From Vibrio azureus (lineage in GTDB: Bacteria > Pseudomonadota > Gammaproteobacteria > Enterobacterales > Vibrionaceae), in contig NZ_CP018616.1 in NCBI RefSeq assembly GCF_002849855.1, positions 2,728,001 through 2,792,000 on the forward strand: a DNA stretch of 64,000 nucleotides. Direction: 5' to 3'. Of this stretch, positions 56,760 to 64,000 are shown in pieces. Within the stretch, counting starts at the first letter, position 1. Each line of letters opens with the position of its first letter. The translations under genes were made by a program, and so were the position numbers. Below the pieces are notes generated by a model, which searched no databases, had not been told where the DNA came from, and was given only the letters and a program-made list of their open reading frames with translations.

Positions 56760-57080
56760 ATGGCTGACTGGAATGGCGAATACATTAGCCCGTATGCAGA
56801 GCACGGCAAAAAAAGTGAACAAGTAAAAAAGATCACCGTCTCTATCCCGCTAAAAGTTTTAAAAGTGTTGACTGACGAAAGAACAAGACGTCAAATCAAT
56901 AACTTGCGCCATGCAACTAACAGTGAACTCCTATGCGAAGCATTCTTGCACGCTTACACAGGCCAACCACTGCCAACCGATGAAGACCTTCGTAAAGACC
57001 GCCCAGATGACATTCCAACAGAAGCTAAAGCACTGATGACTGCGATGGGAATTGAGTTTGAAGCTTTTGATGAAGAGTAA
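56760..57080 (+). CDS. metJ: Methionine repressor MetJ
   Basis: 106 aa, a ribbon-helix-helix repressor using S-adenosylmethionine as corepressor. The DNA-contacting strand is [20 protein letters not shown], and helix B is [19 protein letters not shown]. It is almost the same length as E. coli MetJ (105 aa). AAGGTACGCA precedes the ATG. It is divergent from metB. Confidence 0.98.
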   Translation: MADWNGEYISPYAEHGKKSEQVKKITVSIPLKVLKVLTDERTRRQINNLRHATNSELLCEAFLHAYTGQPLPTDEDLRKDRPDDIPTEAKALMTAMGIEFEAFDEE

Positions 57081-57127
57081 GCACTGTTCGATCATTAGAG
57101 TTTAATCACTTTTCAGTGCGAAAATAA

Positions 57128-57160
57128 TATACCTAAGTAACCTAAAATGCTTGGGCATAT
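57128..57160. repeat. Palindromic dispersed repeat copy downstream of metJ
   Basis: The element begins TATACCTAAGTAACCTAAAA and ends in CTTGGGCATA. Its ends are imperfect inverted repeats (TATACCTAAG against CTTGGGCATA), suggesting that the full dispersed element is a palindrome. Confidence 0.55.
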
Positions 57161-57184
57161 AAAGGGACAAGTGATGTCCCTTTA
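57161..57184. terminator. Terminator between convergent metJ and the malic enzyme gene
   Basis: Stem AAAGGGACA-agtga-TGTCCCTTT is followed by ATATTT. It is in a position to serve both genes. Confidence 0.8.
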
Positions 57185-57212
57185 TATTTACTATAAGAAG
57201 TAATGATGCCGC

Positions 57213-58490
57213 TTATTCCGCCATATAATTTTCTGGCATTTCAATACGAGCAACACCCGACTCTACCGCCGCTTGAGCGACCGCTTTTGCAACGCGTGGC
57301 AACAGACGCGGATCCATTGGCTTAGGAATAATATACTCAGGGCCAAACTCCAGTGCATCAGCCCCCGCAGCTTTCAGTACCGCTTCAGGTACTGGCTCTT
57401 TCGCCAATTGACGAATGGCATCTACCGCAGCTAATTTCATTTCATCATTGATCTCGCTGGCACGTACATCAAGAGCACCACGGAAAATGAATGGGAAACA
57501 CAACACATTATTCACTTGGTTTGGATAATCGCTACGTCCTGTTCCCATGATCAAATCGTTACGAACATCACGCGCCAGCTCTGGCTTAATTTCTGGATCT
57601 GGGTTTGAACAAGCAAACACGACAGGCTTATCAGCCATCAATTTTAGGGCTTCAGGTGGTAATAGGTTTGGACCCGATACACCTAAGAATAAGTCAGCAC
57701 CTTCAATCACATCTTCAAGGGTGCGCTTATCGGTATTATTAGCAAAGAGTTGCTTATATTCATTAAGATCATCACGACGCGTGTGGATCACCCCTTTACG
57801 ATCCAGCATGTAGATTTTCTCACGCATTGCACCACACTTGATCAAAAGCTCCATACAAGCAACTGCTGCTGCGCCAGCACCAAGACAAACGATCGTTGAC
57901 TCTTCCAGCTTTTTACCTTGCAACTCTATTGCGTTTAGCATGCCTGCAGCGGTTACGATCGCAGTACCATGCTGATCATCATGGAATACAGGTACATCAC
58001 AACGCTCGATAAGGCGTTTTTCAATTTCAAAACAATCTGGTGCTTTGATATCTTCTAGGTTAATACCGCCAAAAGTGTCAGCAATATTAGCCACTGTATC
58101 AACAAATTCGTCGATCGTGCGGTGTTTTACTTCAATATCAATAGAATCAAGTCCCGCAAAACGCTTAAACAGTAACGCTTTACCTTCCATTACTGGTTTT
58201 GACGCCAATGGACCAAGGTTACCTAAACCAAGAATCGCCGTTCCATTAGAAATAACCGCAACCATGTTACCTTTTGCTGTGTACTTGTATACATTGTCAG
58301 CATTTTGCGCAATTTCACGCACAGGTTCAGCAACACCTGGACTGTAAGCTAACGCCAAATCATTTGCGGTTTCTGCTGGTTTAGTCAACTCAACAGCAAT
58401 TTTTCCTGGTGTAGGGTAAGCATGGTAATCTAACGCTTGCTGGCGGCGCTGCTCTTCAAAGGTCATTTCTTGGCGATTGTCTTCAGACAT
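57213..58490 (-). CDS. Malic enzyme (oxaloacetate-decarboxylating), short form
   Basis: 425 aa. Malate binding is shown by [26 protein letters not shown] and [18 protein letters not shown]. The nucleotide fold is [16 protein letters not shown], and [12 protein letters not shown] and [16 protein letters not shown] follow. It corresponds to the catalytic half of E. coli MaeB and lacks the C-terminal phosphotransacetylase-like domain. Many annotators call this form maeB or sfcA; NADP preference is not certain from sequence. The start ATG has AGAGAAAC upstream. Confidence 0.93.
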   Translation of the reverse strand: MSEDNRQEMTFEEQRRQQALDYHAYPTPGKIAVELTKPAETANDLALAYSPGVAEPVREIAQNADNVYKYTAKGNMVAVISNGTAILGLGNLGPLASKPVMEGKALLFKRFAGLDSIDIEVKHRTIDEFVDTVANIADTFGGINLEDIKAPDCFEIEKRLIERCDVPVFHDDQHGTAIVTAAGMLNAIELQGKKLEESTIVCLGAGAAAVACMELLIKCGAMREKIYMLDRKGVIHTRRDDLNEYKQLFANNTDKRTLEDVIEGADLFLGVSGPNLLPPEALKLMADKPVVFACSNPDPEIKPELARDVRNDLIMGTGRSDYPNQVNNVLCFPFIFRGALDVRASEINDEMKLAAVDAIRQLAKEPVPEAVLKAAGADALEFGPEYIIPKPMDPRLLPRVAKAVAQAAVESGVARIEMPENYMAE

Positions 58491-58784
58491 GAATAGTTTC
58501 TCTTTTGTTATTTTTTGTGTAAGGGGGAATAAATTCTAGCGGATAGATGCCAATCTTCATAGGTGGAATTGCGACCAATATCATTAAAAATAACTGATAA
58601 AGTAGAGATTAGACCAGATATTAGTGACGAAAAGAATATTTAATACTTTTAACTCGCCTTCATCCTATAGCAACTCAAAGGCGAAGTAATAAATAGCCCG
58701 TCAGAACATAAGAAGAAGAAAGAAGAAAGAAGAAAGAAGAAAGAAGAAAGAAGAAATTTACCACATGTATTCTGTTCTAAAAGC
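58491..58784. other. Leader and promoter region of the malic enzyme gene
   Basis: 294 bp with no ORF, between the malic enzyme start and the tuf terminator. The notable element is the heptamer repeat at 58715-58756. The rest is A/T-rich. Confidence 0.6.
58715..58756. repeat. Six perfect GAAGAAA heptamers (simple sequence repeat)
   Basis: GAAGAAA is repeated six times without error, with a partial unit before it. It sits about 225 bp upstream of the malic enzyme start. On the coding strand it reads TTTCTTC repeats. Such perfect repeats change length by slippage. Confidence 0.95.
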
Positions 58785-58814
58785 AAAAAGGAAAGCCGAA
58801 GCTTTCCTTTTTTA
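58785..58814. terminator. Terminator of the str operon
   Basis: Stem AAAAAGGAAAGC-cgaa-GCTTTCCTTTTT lies about 55 bp after the tuf stop on the minus strand. Confidence 0.92.
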
Positions 58815-58868
58815 TGCGCGGCTCTTCAAAGAAGAACAGTGCAAGATTACGATTAATTCAATTAAGAA

Positions 58869-60053
58869 TTAAGCGAAGATCTTAGCAACAACACCAGCAC
58901 CTACTGTACGGCCACCTTCACGGATAGCGAAACGTAGACCTTCGTCCATTGCGATTGGAGCGATTAGCTCAACAACCATTTGGATGTTGTCACCAGGCAT
59001 TACCATTTCTACGCCTTCTGGTAGAGAGATATCACCAGTTACGTCAGTTGTACGGAAGTAGAACTGTGGACGGTAGCCTTTGAAGAACGGAGTATGACGG
59101 CCGCCTTCGTCTTTAGAAAGTACGTATACTTCTGACTCGAACTTAGTGTGTGGAGTGATTGAACCAGGCTTAGCTAGTACTTGACCACGTTCAACTTCGT
59201 CACGCTTAGTACCACGTAGAAGTGCACCAACGTTCTCACCTGCACGGCCTTCGTCTAGAAGCTTACGGAACATTTCAACACCAGTACATGTAGTAGTAGT
59301 AGTGTCTTTGATACCTACGATAGCAACTTCGTCACCTACGTTTAGGATACCACGTTCGATACGGCCAGTTACTACTGTACCACGACCTTGGATTGAGAAC
59401 ACGTCTTCGATAGGCATTAGGAATGGCATATCTACTGCACGCTCTGGCTCTGGGATGTAAGTATCTAGAGCTTCAGCTAGTTCAACAATCTTCGCTTCCC
59501 ACTGCTCTTCGCCGTTTAGTGCGCCTAGTGCAGAACCTTGGATTACTGGTAGGTCATCACCTGGGAAATCGTACTCAGATAGAAGCTCACGAACTTCCAT
59601 TTCTACTAGTTCTAGTAGCTCTTCATCGTCAACCATGTCACATTTGTTCATGAATACGATGATGTAAGGGATACCAACCTGACGGCCTAGTAGGATGTGC
59701 TCACGAGTTTGTGGCATTGGGCCATCAGTCGCAGCAACTACAAGAATACCACCGTCCATCTGTGCAGCACCAGTGATCATGTTCTTAACGTAGTCCGCGT
59801 GTCCTGGACAGTCAACGTGCGCGTAGTGGCGAGTTGGAGTGTCGTACTCAACGTGAGAAGTTGCGATTGTGATACCGCGCTCACGCTCTTCTGGAGCGTT
59901 ATCGATAGATGCGAAGTCTTTAGCTACACCGCCGTAAACTTTAGCAAGAGTAGTACAGATAGCTGCAGTTAGAGTTGTTTTACCGTGGTCAACGTGGCCG
60001 ATAGTACCAACGTTAACGTGCGGTTTAGTACGTTCAAATTTTTCTTTAGACAC
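58869..60053 (-). CDS. tuf: Elongation factor Tu
   Basis: 394 aa, delivering aminoacyl-tRNA to the ribosome. Its GTPase motifs are [10 protein letters not shown] (G1), DCPGHADY (G3) and NKCD (G4), with the effector region ERERGITI. It starts with GTG 60053 and has AGGAAGGAAC upstream. It is the last gene of the str operon. Vibrios often carry a second copy elsewhere, which cannot be seen here. Confidence 0.98.
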   Translation of the reverse strand: MSKEKFERTKPHVNVGTIGHVDHGKTTLTAAICTTLAKVYGGVAKDFASIDNAPEERERGITIATSHVEYDTPTRHYAHVDCPGHADYVKNMITGAAQMDGGILVVAATDGPMPQTREHILLGRQVGIPYIIVFMNKCDMVDDEELLELVEMEVRELLSEYDFPGDDLPVIQGSALGALNGEEQWEAKIVELAEALDTYIPEPERAVDMPFLMPIEDVFSIQGRGTVVTGRIERGILNVGDEVAIVGIKDTTTTTCTGVEMFRKLLDEGRAGENVGALLRGTKRDEVERGQVLAKPGSITPHTKFESEVYVLSKDEGGRHTPFFKGYRPQFYFRTTDVTGDISLPEGVEMVMPGDNIQMVVELIAPIAMDEGLRFAIREGGRTVGAGVVAKIFA

Positions 60054-60119
60054 AATCGTGTTCCTTCCTAGTTATGATTCGTCGGGATCATTATTGATCT
60101 CGGCGCGCCAGAAATTGTT

Positions 60120-60148
60120 ATTTTATGCGCCAACGCTCGTTAGCGCAA
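60120..60148 (-). promoter_or_regulatory. Possible internal promoter of tuf
   Basis: In the 154-bp fusA-tuf gap the minus strand reads TTGCGC (60148-60143), a 17-bp spacer and TAAAAT (60125-60120). It would give tuf extra transcription beyond the operon. It overlaps an imperfect inverted repeat (GCGCTAACG/CGTTGGCGC), so it could instead be a processing site. Confidence 0.35.
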
Positions 60149-60207
60149 TATTTGGACGGCTTGATCTAACAAAAAGTCATAAACTTTTTACCGATCACTC
60201 ACCAAAA

Positions 60208-62307
60208 TTAGTAACCACGGTCTGCAATGATTTTATCTGCGAAGTTTTTCGGTACTTCAGCGTACTCGTTAAACTCCATAGAGTAAGACGCACGGCCTTG
60301 AGTTGCAGAACGTAGGTCCGTTGCGTAACCAAACATCTCAGATAGTGGTACTTGAGCGCGGATGATCTTAATACCAGCCACACCATCGTCCATACCTTCG
60401 ATCATACCGCGACGGCGGTTAAGGTCACCAACAACATCACCCATCCAATCTTCAGGAGTAGTTACTTCAACATTCATCATTGGCTCAAGAAGAACAGGCT
60501 GTGCTTCTAATGAACCCTTCTTGAATGCCATCGAGCCAGCGATCTTAAACGCCATCTCGTTAGAGTCAACATCGTGGTAAGAACCATCAAACAGCGTTGC
60601 TTTAATATCTAGTACAGGATAACCCGCTAGAACACCGCTGTTCATTTGCTCTTCGATACCTTTCGCTACCGAGCTGATGTATTCCTTAGGAACCACACCA
60701 CCCACAATTTCGTCAACAAAGACAAAACCTTCGCCAGGTTCAGATGGCTCCAGTTTGATCCATACGTGACCATACTGACCACGACCACCAGATTGACGTA
60801 CAAATTTACCTTCAACTTCCGCGTTACCACGGATTGTTTCACGGTACGCAACCTGAGGTTTACCAACATTACAGTCAACGCTGAATTCACGTTTCATACG
60901 ATCAACGATGATATCTAGGTGAAGCTCACCCATACCAGAGATCAGTGTCTGACCTGTTTCGTCGTCCGTTTCTACGCGGAATGATGGATCTTCTGCCGCT
61001 AGTTTACCTAGTGCAATACCCATCTTCTCTTGATCGGCAACAGAGCGAGGCTCTACCGCGATCTGAATTACCGGATCAGGGAACTCCATACGTTCCAGAA
61101 TCACTTTGTGGTTCTGGTCACATAGCGTATCGCCTGTTGTCACGTCCTTAAGGCCGATTGCTGCTGCAATATCGCCAGCGCGAACTTCTTTAATTTCGTC
61201 ACGCTTGTTTGAGTGCATCTGTACGATACGACCAAAGCGTTCTTTCTTTTGCTTCACAGAGTTGTAGACTGCGTCGCCAGAGTTCACCACACCAGAGTAA
61301 ACACGCATAAAGGTCAGCGTGCCTACGAATGGGTCAGTTGCGATCTTGAATGCTAATGCTGAGAACGGTTCGTTGTCATCTGCATGACGCTCAACTTCTT
61401 TCTCGTTGTCATCCACACCTTTAATCGCTGGAACGTCGATTGGTGATGGCAAGAATTCAACCACTGCATCGAGTACCGCTTGAACACCTTTGTTCTTGAA
61501 CGCACTACCACAAGTGGCCAGTACGATTTCGTTATTTAGTGTGCGTGTACGCAGTGCTTGCTTGATTTCAGCTTCCGTTAGTTCGCCTTCTTCAAGATAT
61601 TTGTCCATCAGCTCTTCGCTAGCTTCTGCCGCTGACTCAACTAGGTTGTTGTGCCACTCTTCAGCAAGCTCTTGCATGTCTGCAGGAATCTCTTCGTAAG
61701 TGAAGGTTGTACCTTGGTCAGCTTCACTCCAGTTGATCATCTTCATCTTGATTAGGTCGATAACACCCTTGAAGTCATCTTCCGCACCAACGTTAAGTTG
61801 GATAGGAACAGGGTTCGCACCAAGACGGTTTTTGATTTGATCAACAACGCGTAGGAAGTCAGCACCTGCACGGTCCATCTTGTTAACAAATACCATACGA
61901 GGAACGTGGTACTTGTCAGCTTGACGCCATACAGTTTCAGATTGAGGTTCAACACCCGATGAACCACAGAACACAACAACGGCACCATCAAGTACGCGTA
62001 AAGAACGCTCTACTTCAATGGTGAAATCAACGTGTCCAGGAGTATCGATAATGTTGATGCGGTGGTCTTGGAATTGTGCATCCATACCACGCCAGAAGGT
62101 AGTCGTTGCAGCAGAAGTGATAGTGATACCACGCTCTTGCTCCTGCTCCATCCAGTCCATGGTAGCAGCGCCATCGTGAACTTCACCGATTTTATGAGAA
62201 AGACCAGTGTAGAACAGAATACGTTCACTTGTGGTTGTTTTACCTGCGTCTACGTGAGCGACGATACCAATATTACGGTAGCGCTCAATAGGAGTTTTGC
62301 GAGCCAC
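60208..62307 (-). CDS. fusA: Elongation factor G
   Basis: 699 aa, the translocation GTPase. It has [19 protein letters not shown] (G1), [21 protein letters not shown] (G3, read in part), [13 protein letters not shown] (G4) and the domain IV loop [12 protein letters not shown]. Length fits the E. coli-like FusA (704 aa). The start is GTG 62307 with AAGAGGATT upstream. It is third in rpsL-rpsG-fusA-tuf. Confidence 0.98.
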   Translation of the reverse strand: MARKTPIERYRNIGIVAHVDAGKTTTSERILFYTGLSHKIGEVHDGAATMDWMEQEQERGITITSAATTTFWRGMDAQFQDHRINIIDTPGHVDFTIEVERSLRVLDGAVVVFCGSSGVEPQSETVWRQADKYHVPRMVFVNKMDRAGADFLRVVDQIKNRLGANPVPIQLNVGAEDDFKGVIDLIKMKMINWSEADQGTTFTYEEIPADMQELAEEWHNNLVESAAEASEELMDKYLEEGELTEAEIKQALRTRTLNNEIVLATCGSAFKNKGVQAVLDAVVEFLPSPIDVPAIKGVDDNEKEVERHADDNEPFSALAFKIATDPFVGTLTFMRVYSGVVNSGDAVYNSVKQKKERFGRIVQMHSNKRDEIKEVRAGDIAAAIGLKDVTTGDTLCDQNHKVILERMEFPDPVIQIAVEPRSVADQEKMGIALGKLAAEDPSFRVETDDETGQTLISGMGELHLDIIVDRMKREFSVDCNVGKPQVAYRETIRGNAEVEGKFVRQSGGRGQYGHVWIKLEPSEPGEGFVFVDEIVGGVVPKEYISSVAKGIEEQMNSGVLAGYPVLDIKATLFDGSYHDVDSNEMAFKIAGSMAFKKGSLEAQPVLLEPMMNVEVTTPEDWMGDVVGDLNRRRGMIEGMDDGVAGIKIIRAQVPLSEMFGYATDLRSATQGRASYSMEFNEYAEVPKNFADKIIADRGY

Positions 62308-62447
62308 GATTGAATCCTCTTAACTTAGAGATAGGGACTATTGCTGTATACAGTGAAAATATCAAGCTCCATATATAGCAATAGTTCCTAGCATAGGCAT
62401 AGGAACTAGAGAAGTGCTGCAAGGAACCTTGCAGCACTGAAAAGGTA

Positions 62448-62918
62448 TTACCAACGGTAATGTGCAAACGCTTTGTTTGCTTCTGCCATACGGTGAACGT
62501 CTTCACGTTTCTTAACAGCAGTACCTTTGTTCTCAGACGCGTCTAGCATTTCAGCAGCTAGGCGTTGAGCCATAGATTTTTCACCACGCTTACGCGCAGC
62601 TTCAACCAACCAACGCATAGCAAGTGCGTTACGGCGAACCGGACGTACTTCTACAGGTACTTGGTAAGTTGAACCACCTACACGGCGAGATTTAACTTCT
62701 ACCGCTGGGCGAACATTTTCAAGAGCTTCTTCAAAAATAGCTAAGTGGTCTTTACCAGACTTATCAGCCATTGAGTCTAGTGCAGTGTAAACAATTTTCT
62801 CTGCAGTAGATTTCTTTCCGTCAACCATTAGGATGTTAACGAATTTTGCCAGCAGTTCAGATTTGAACTTAGGATCTGGAAGGATCTTACGCTGACCAAT
62901 AACGCGACGACGTGGCAT
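62448..62918 (-). CDS. rpsG: 30S ribosomal protein S7
   Basis: 156 aa starting [18 protein letters not shown]. It includes [20 protein letters not shown] and ends [15 protein letters not shown], the short S7 form. It nucleates 16S 3' domain folding; in E. coli it is also the autoregulator of the str operon. It lies 115 bp after rpsL, the gap where that control acts in E. coli. Confidence 0.98.
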   Translation of the reverse strand: MPRRRVIGQRKILPDPKFKSELLAKFVNILMVDGKKSTAEKIVYTALDSMADKSGKDHLAIFEEALENVRPAVEVKSRRVGGSTYQVPVEVRPVRRNALAMRWLVEAARKRGEKSMAQRLAAEMLDASENKGTAVKKREDVHRMAEANKAFAHYRW

Positions 62919-63033
62919 GGATTTATCTCCGTAGTCTTATTCTTCAGGTTATCCAAAACTTTTCAGTTTCTTCAAAAATTAAAATTTAATTTTAGTGTTT
63001 GGCCTTACTTAACGCTTCTTACACAGAAGGGCA

Positions 63034-63411
<378 letters not shown>

Positions 63412-63586
63412 CTAGCTCCTGATTTACTTGAAAGTAAGCTTTGTGAAAAATCTAGCCCTAATCTGCCATTGCAGTTAGGGACGCAAAATTCTATGCAGCA
63501 GTGGGATGTGTGTCAAGAAATATACGAATCTTTTTTGTTCAATTAAGGGAATTCGCACTCAAAGCCCACTTTACTGAGCATTCAAC

Positions 63587-63862
63587 TCAGTCCCAAGTCA
63601 GCGAGTTTGCCTGTTTTACGGTTAACTCAACGAATCCTTGGTAATTCGTTATCGATACTGCAGGGCTAATGCAATGTTTAATACCGCGCGCTTCAATATC
63701 ACTTTGGAGAGCATAAACACGTCGTTCTTTCAGCGGTGCGAAAGCGTGATGCCGTGGGTTAGCTGCATATACCGCCCCTTCGATCAGTAATACTTCATCA
63801 TGCTCTGCATACAAGGCCATGGCTTCGTTTAGGGCGGCTACGGATTTAATGATATGTAACAT
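63587..63862 (-). CDS. tusB: Sulfurtransferase complex subunit TusB (DsrH family)
   Basis: 91 aa from ATG 63862 (MLHIIKSVAALNEAM). It is part of the TusBCD relay that carries sulfur from TusA to TusE/MnmA for 2-thiouridine in tRNA. YAANPRHHAFAPLKERRVYAL and a tryptophan near the end (NSLTWD) fit the family. The frame open to 63943 lies over tusC. The ribosome binding site GAGGAAAGC overlaps the tusC stop, so translation is coupled. Confidence 0.9.
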   Translation of the reverse strand: MLHIIKSVAALNEAMALYAEHDEVLLIEGAVYAANPRHHAFAPLKERRVYALQSDIEARGIKHCISPAVSITNYQGFVELTVKQANSLTWD

Positions 63863-63869
63863 GCTTTCC

Positions 63870-64000
63870 TCAAAATGACAGAACCTTACTCGCCTGATGC
63901 AGTTGTACGTTGAATTGCTCTTGATTGAGCTTAACCGCATCAATCACGAAATCCGCTTGTGCTAAACCTCGCTCTGCTAACGATGTTGCGCAGACAAATA
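63870..64000 (-). CDS. tusC: Sulfurtransferase complex subunit TusC (DsrF family), C-terminal part
   Basis: Only the last 43 codons are in the window. They read FVCATSLAERGLAQADFV, then IDAVKLNQEQFNVQLHQA, ending SKVLSF. VCATSLAERGL is the conserved cysteine-containing stretch of TusC. The stop at 63870 is 7 bp before tusB. The 5' part lies beyond the right edge, and tusD is expected before it. Confidence 0.85.
   Translation of the reverse strand, partial: FVCATSLAERGLAQADFVIDAVKLNQEQFNVQLHQASKVLSF

Noticed and set aside
58681..58760. CRISPR-like array at the AAGAAGA repeats
   Set aside because: The units are 7 bp with no spacers, so it is a simple sequence repeat.

Overview
The window is a chromosomal segment of a Vibrio species (Gammaproteobacteria, Vibrionaceae). 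Three things support this. An AphA-type PadR regulator lies directly downstream of ppc. The argininosuccinate lyase is fused to an N-acetyltransferase (ArgHA), as in marine vibrios and relatives. The rRNA operon carries tRNA-Glu-Lys-Ala-Val in its spacer and tRNA-Asp at its end. Nearly all genes are housekeeping genes with long, clean homology. No phage, integron, CRISPR array or large accessory island is visible. The only mobile element is a decayed IS630-type transposase at the left edge.

Layout. 1-1060: broken IS630-family transposase. 1176-7540: a complete rrn operon on the minus strand (promoters, 16S, four tRNAs, 23S, 5S, tRNA-Asp), followed by three ~105-bp tandem units, each holding a tRNA-Asp 3'-end copy and a terminator. 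7701-12511: cysJIH (sulfite and PAPS reduction) plus a small unknown gene. 12611-16546: outer-membrane barrel protein, pspG with a sigma-54-like promoter, dusA, zur, cheX. 16564-22873: pgi, yjbQ, alr, dnaB, a DUF481 protein. 22892-24322: rpsF-priB-rpsR-rplI. 24578-34067: pilMNOPQ-aroK-aroB-damX-dam-rpe, an ancestral gammaproteobacterial cluster. 34248-40462: mrcA, then divergent oxyR and a peroxiredoxin-glutaredoxin fusion with an OxyR-like site between them, then a dihydrolipoamide-dehydrogenase-like protein. 40540-47582: a 34-residue membrane ORF, argHA, argG, argB, argC, and divergent argE. 47917-51586: ppc and aphA. 51615-58490: the methionine regulon metF, metL, metB, metJ with tandem met boxes, then a malic enzyme. 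58785-64000: the str operon (tusC-tusB-rpsL-rpsG-fusA-tuf), running off the right edge.

How the genes work together. The cys genes make sulfide, which feeds the MetB/MetL/MetF route to methionine; MetJ boxes sit upstream of metF and between metB and metJ. The arginine genes form three transcription units, argE, argCBG and argHA. ArgR-like operators lie between argC and argE and, separately, upstream of argHA after a terminator that follows argG. pilMNOPQ build the inner-membrane and outer-membrane parts of a type IVa pilus. PspG, OxyR, the peroxiredoxin fusion and Zur are stress or metal-homeostasis functions.

The most unusual feature is the tandem array of tRNA-Asp 3' ends plus terminators after the rrn operon, which resembles the organisation of the E. 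coli tyrT/rtT repeats. Other points for a second look are the unannotated 34-aa membrane ORF, the sigma-54 site of pspG, the independent argHA operator, the GAAGAAA heptamer repeat upstream of the malic enzyme gene, the repeat-rich aphA leader with a possible Qrr pairing site, and a family of diverged intergenic repeats resembling TATACCCAAGTAACCTCAAG.
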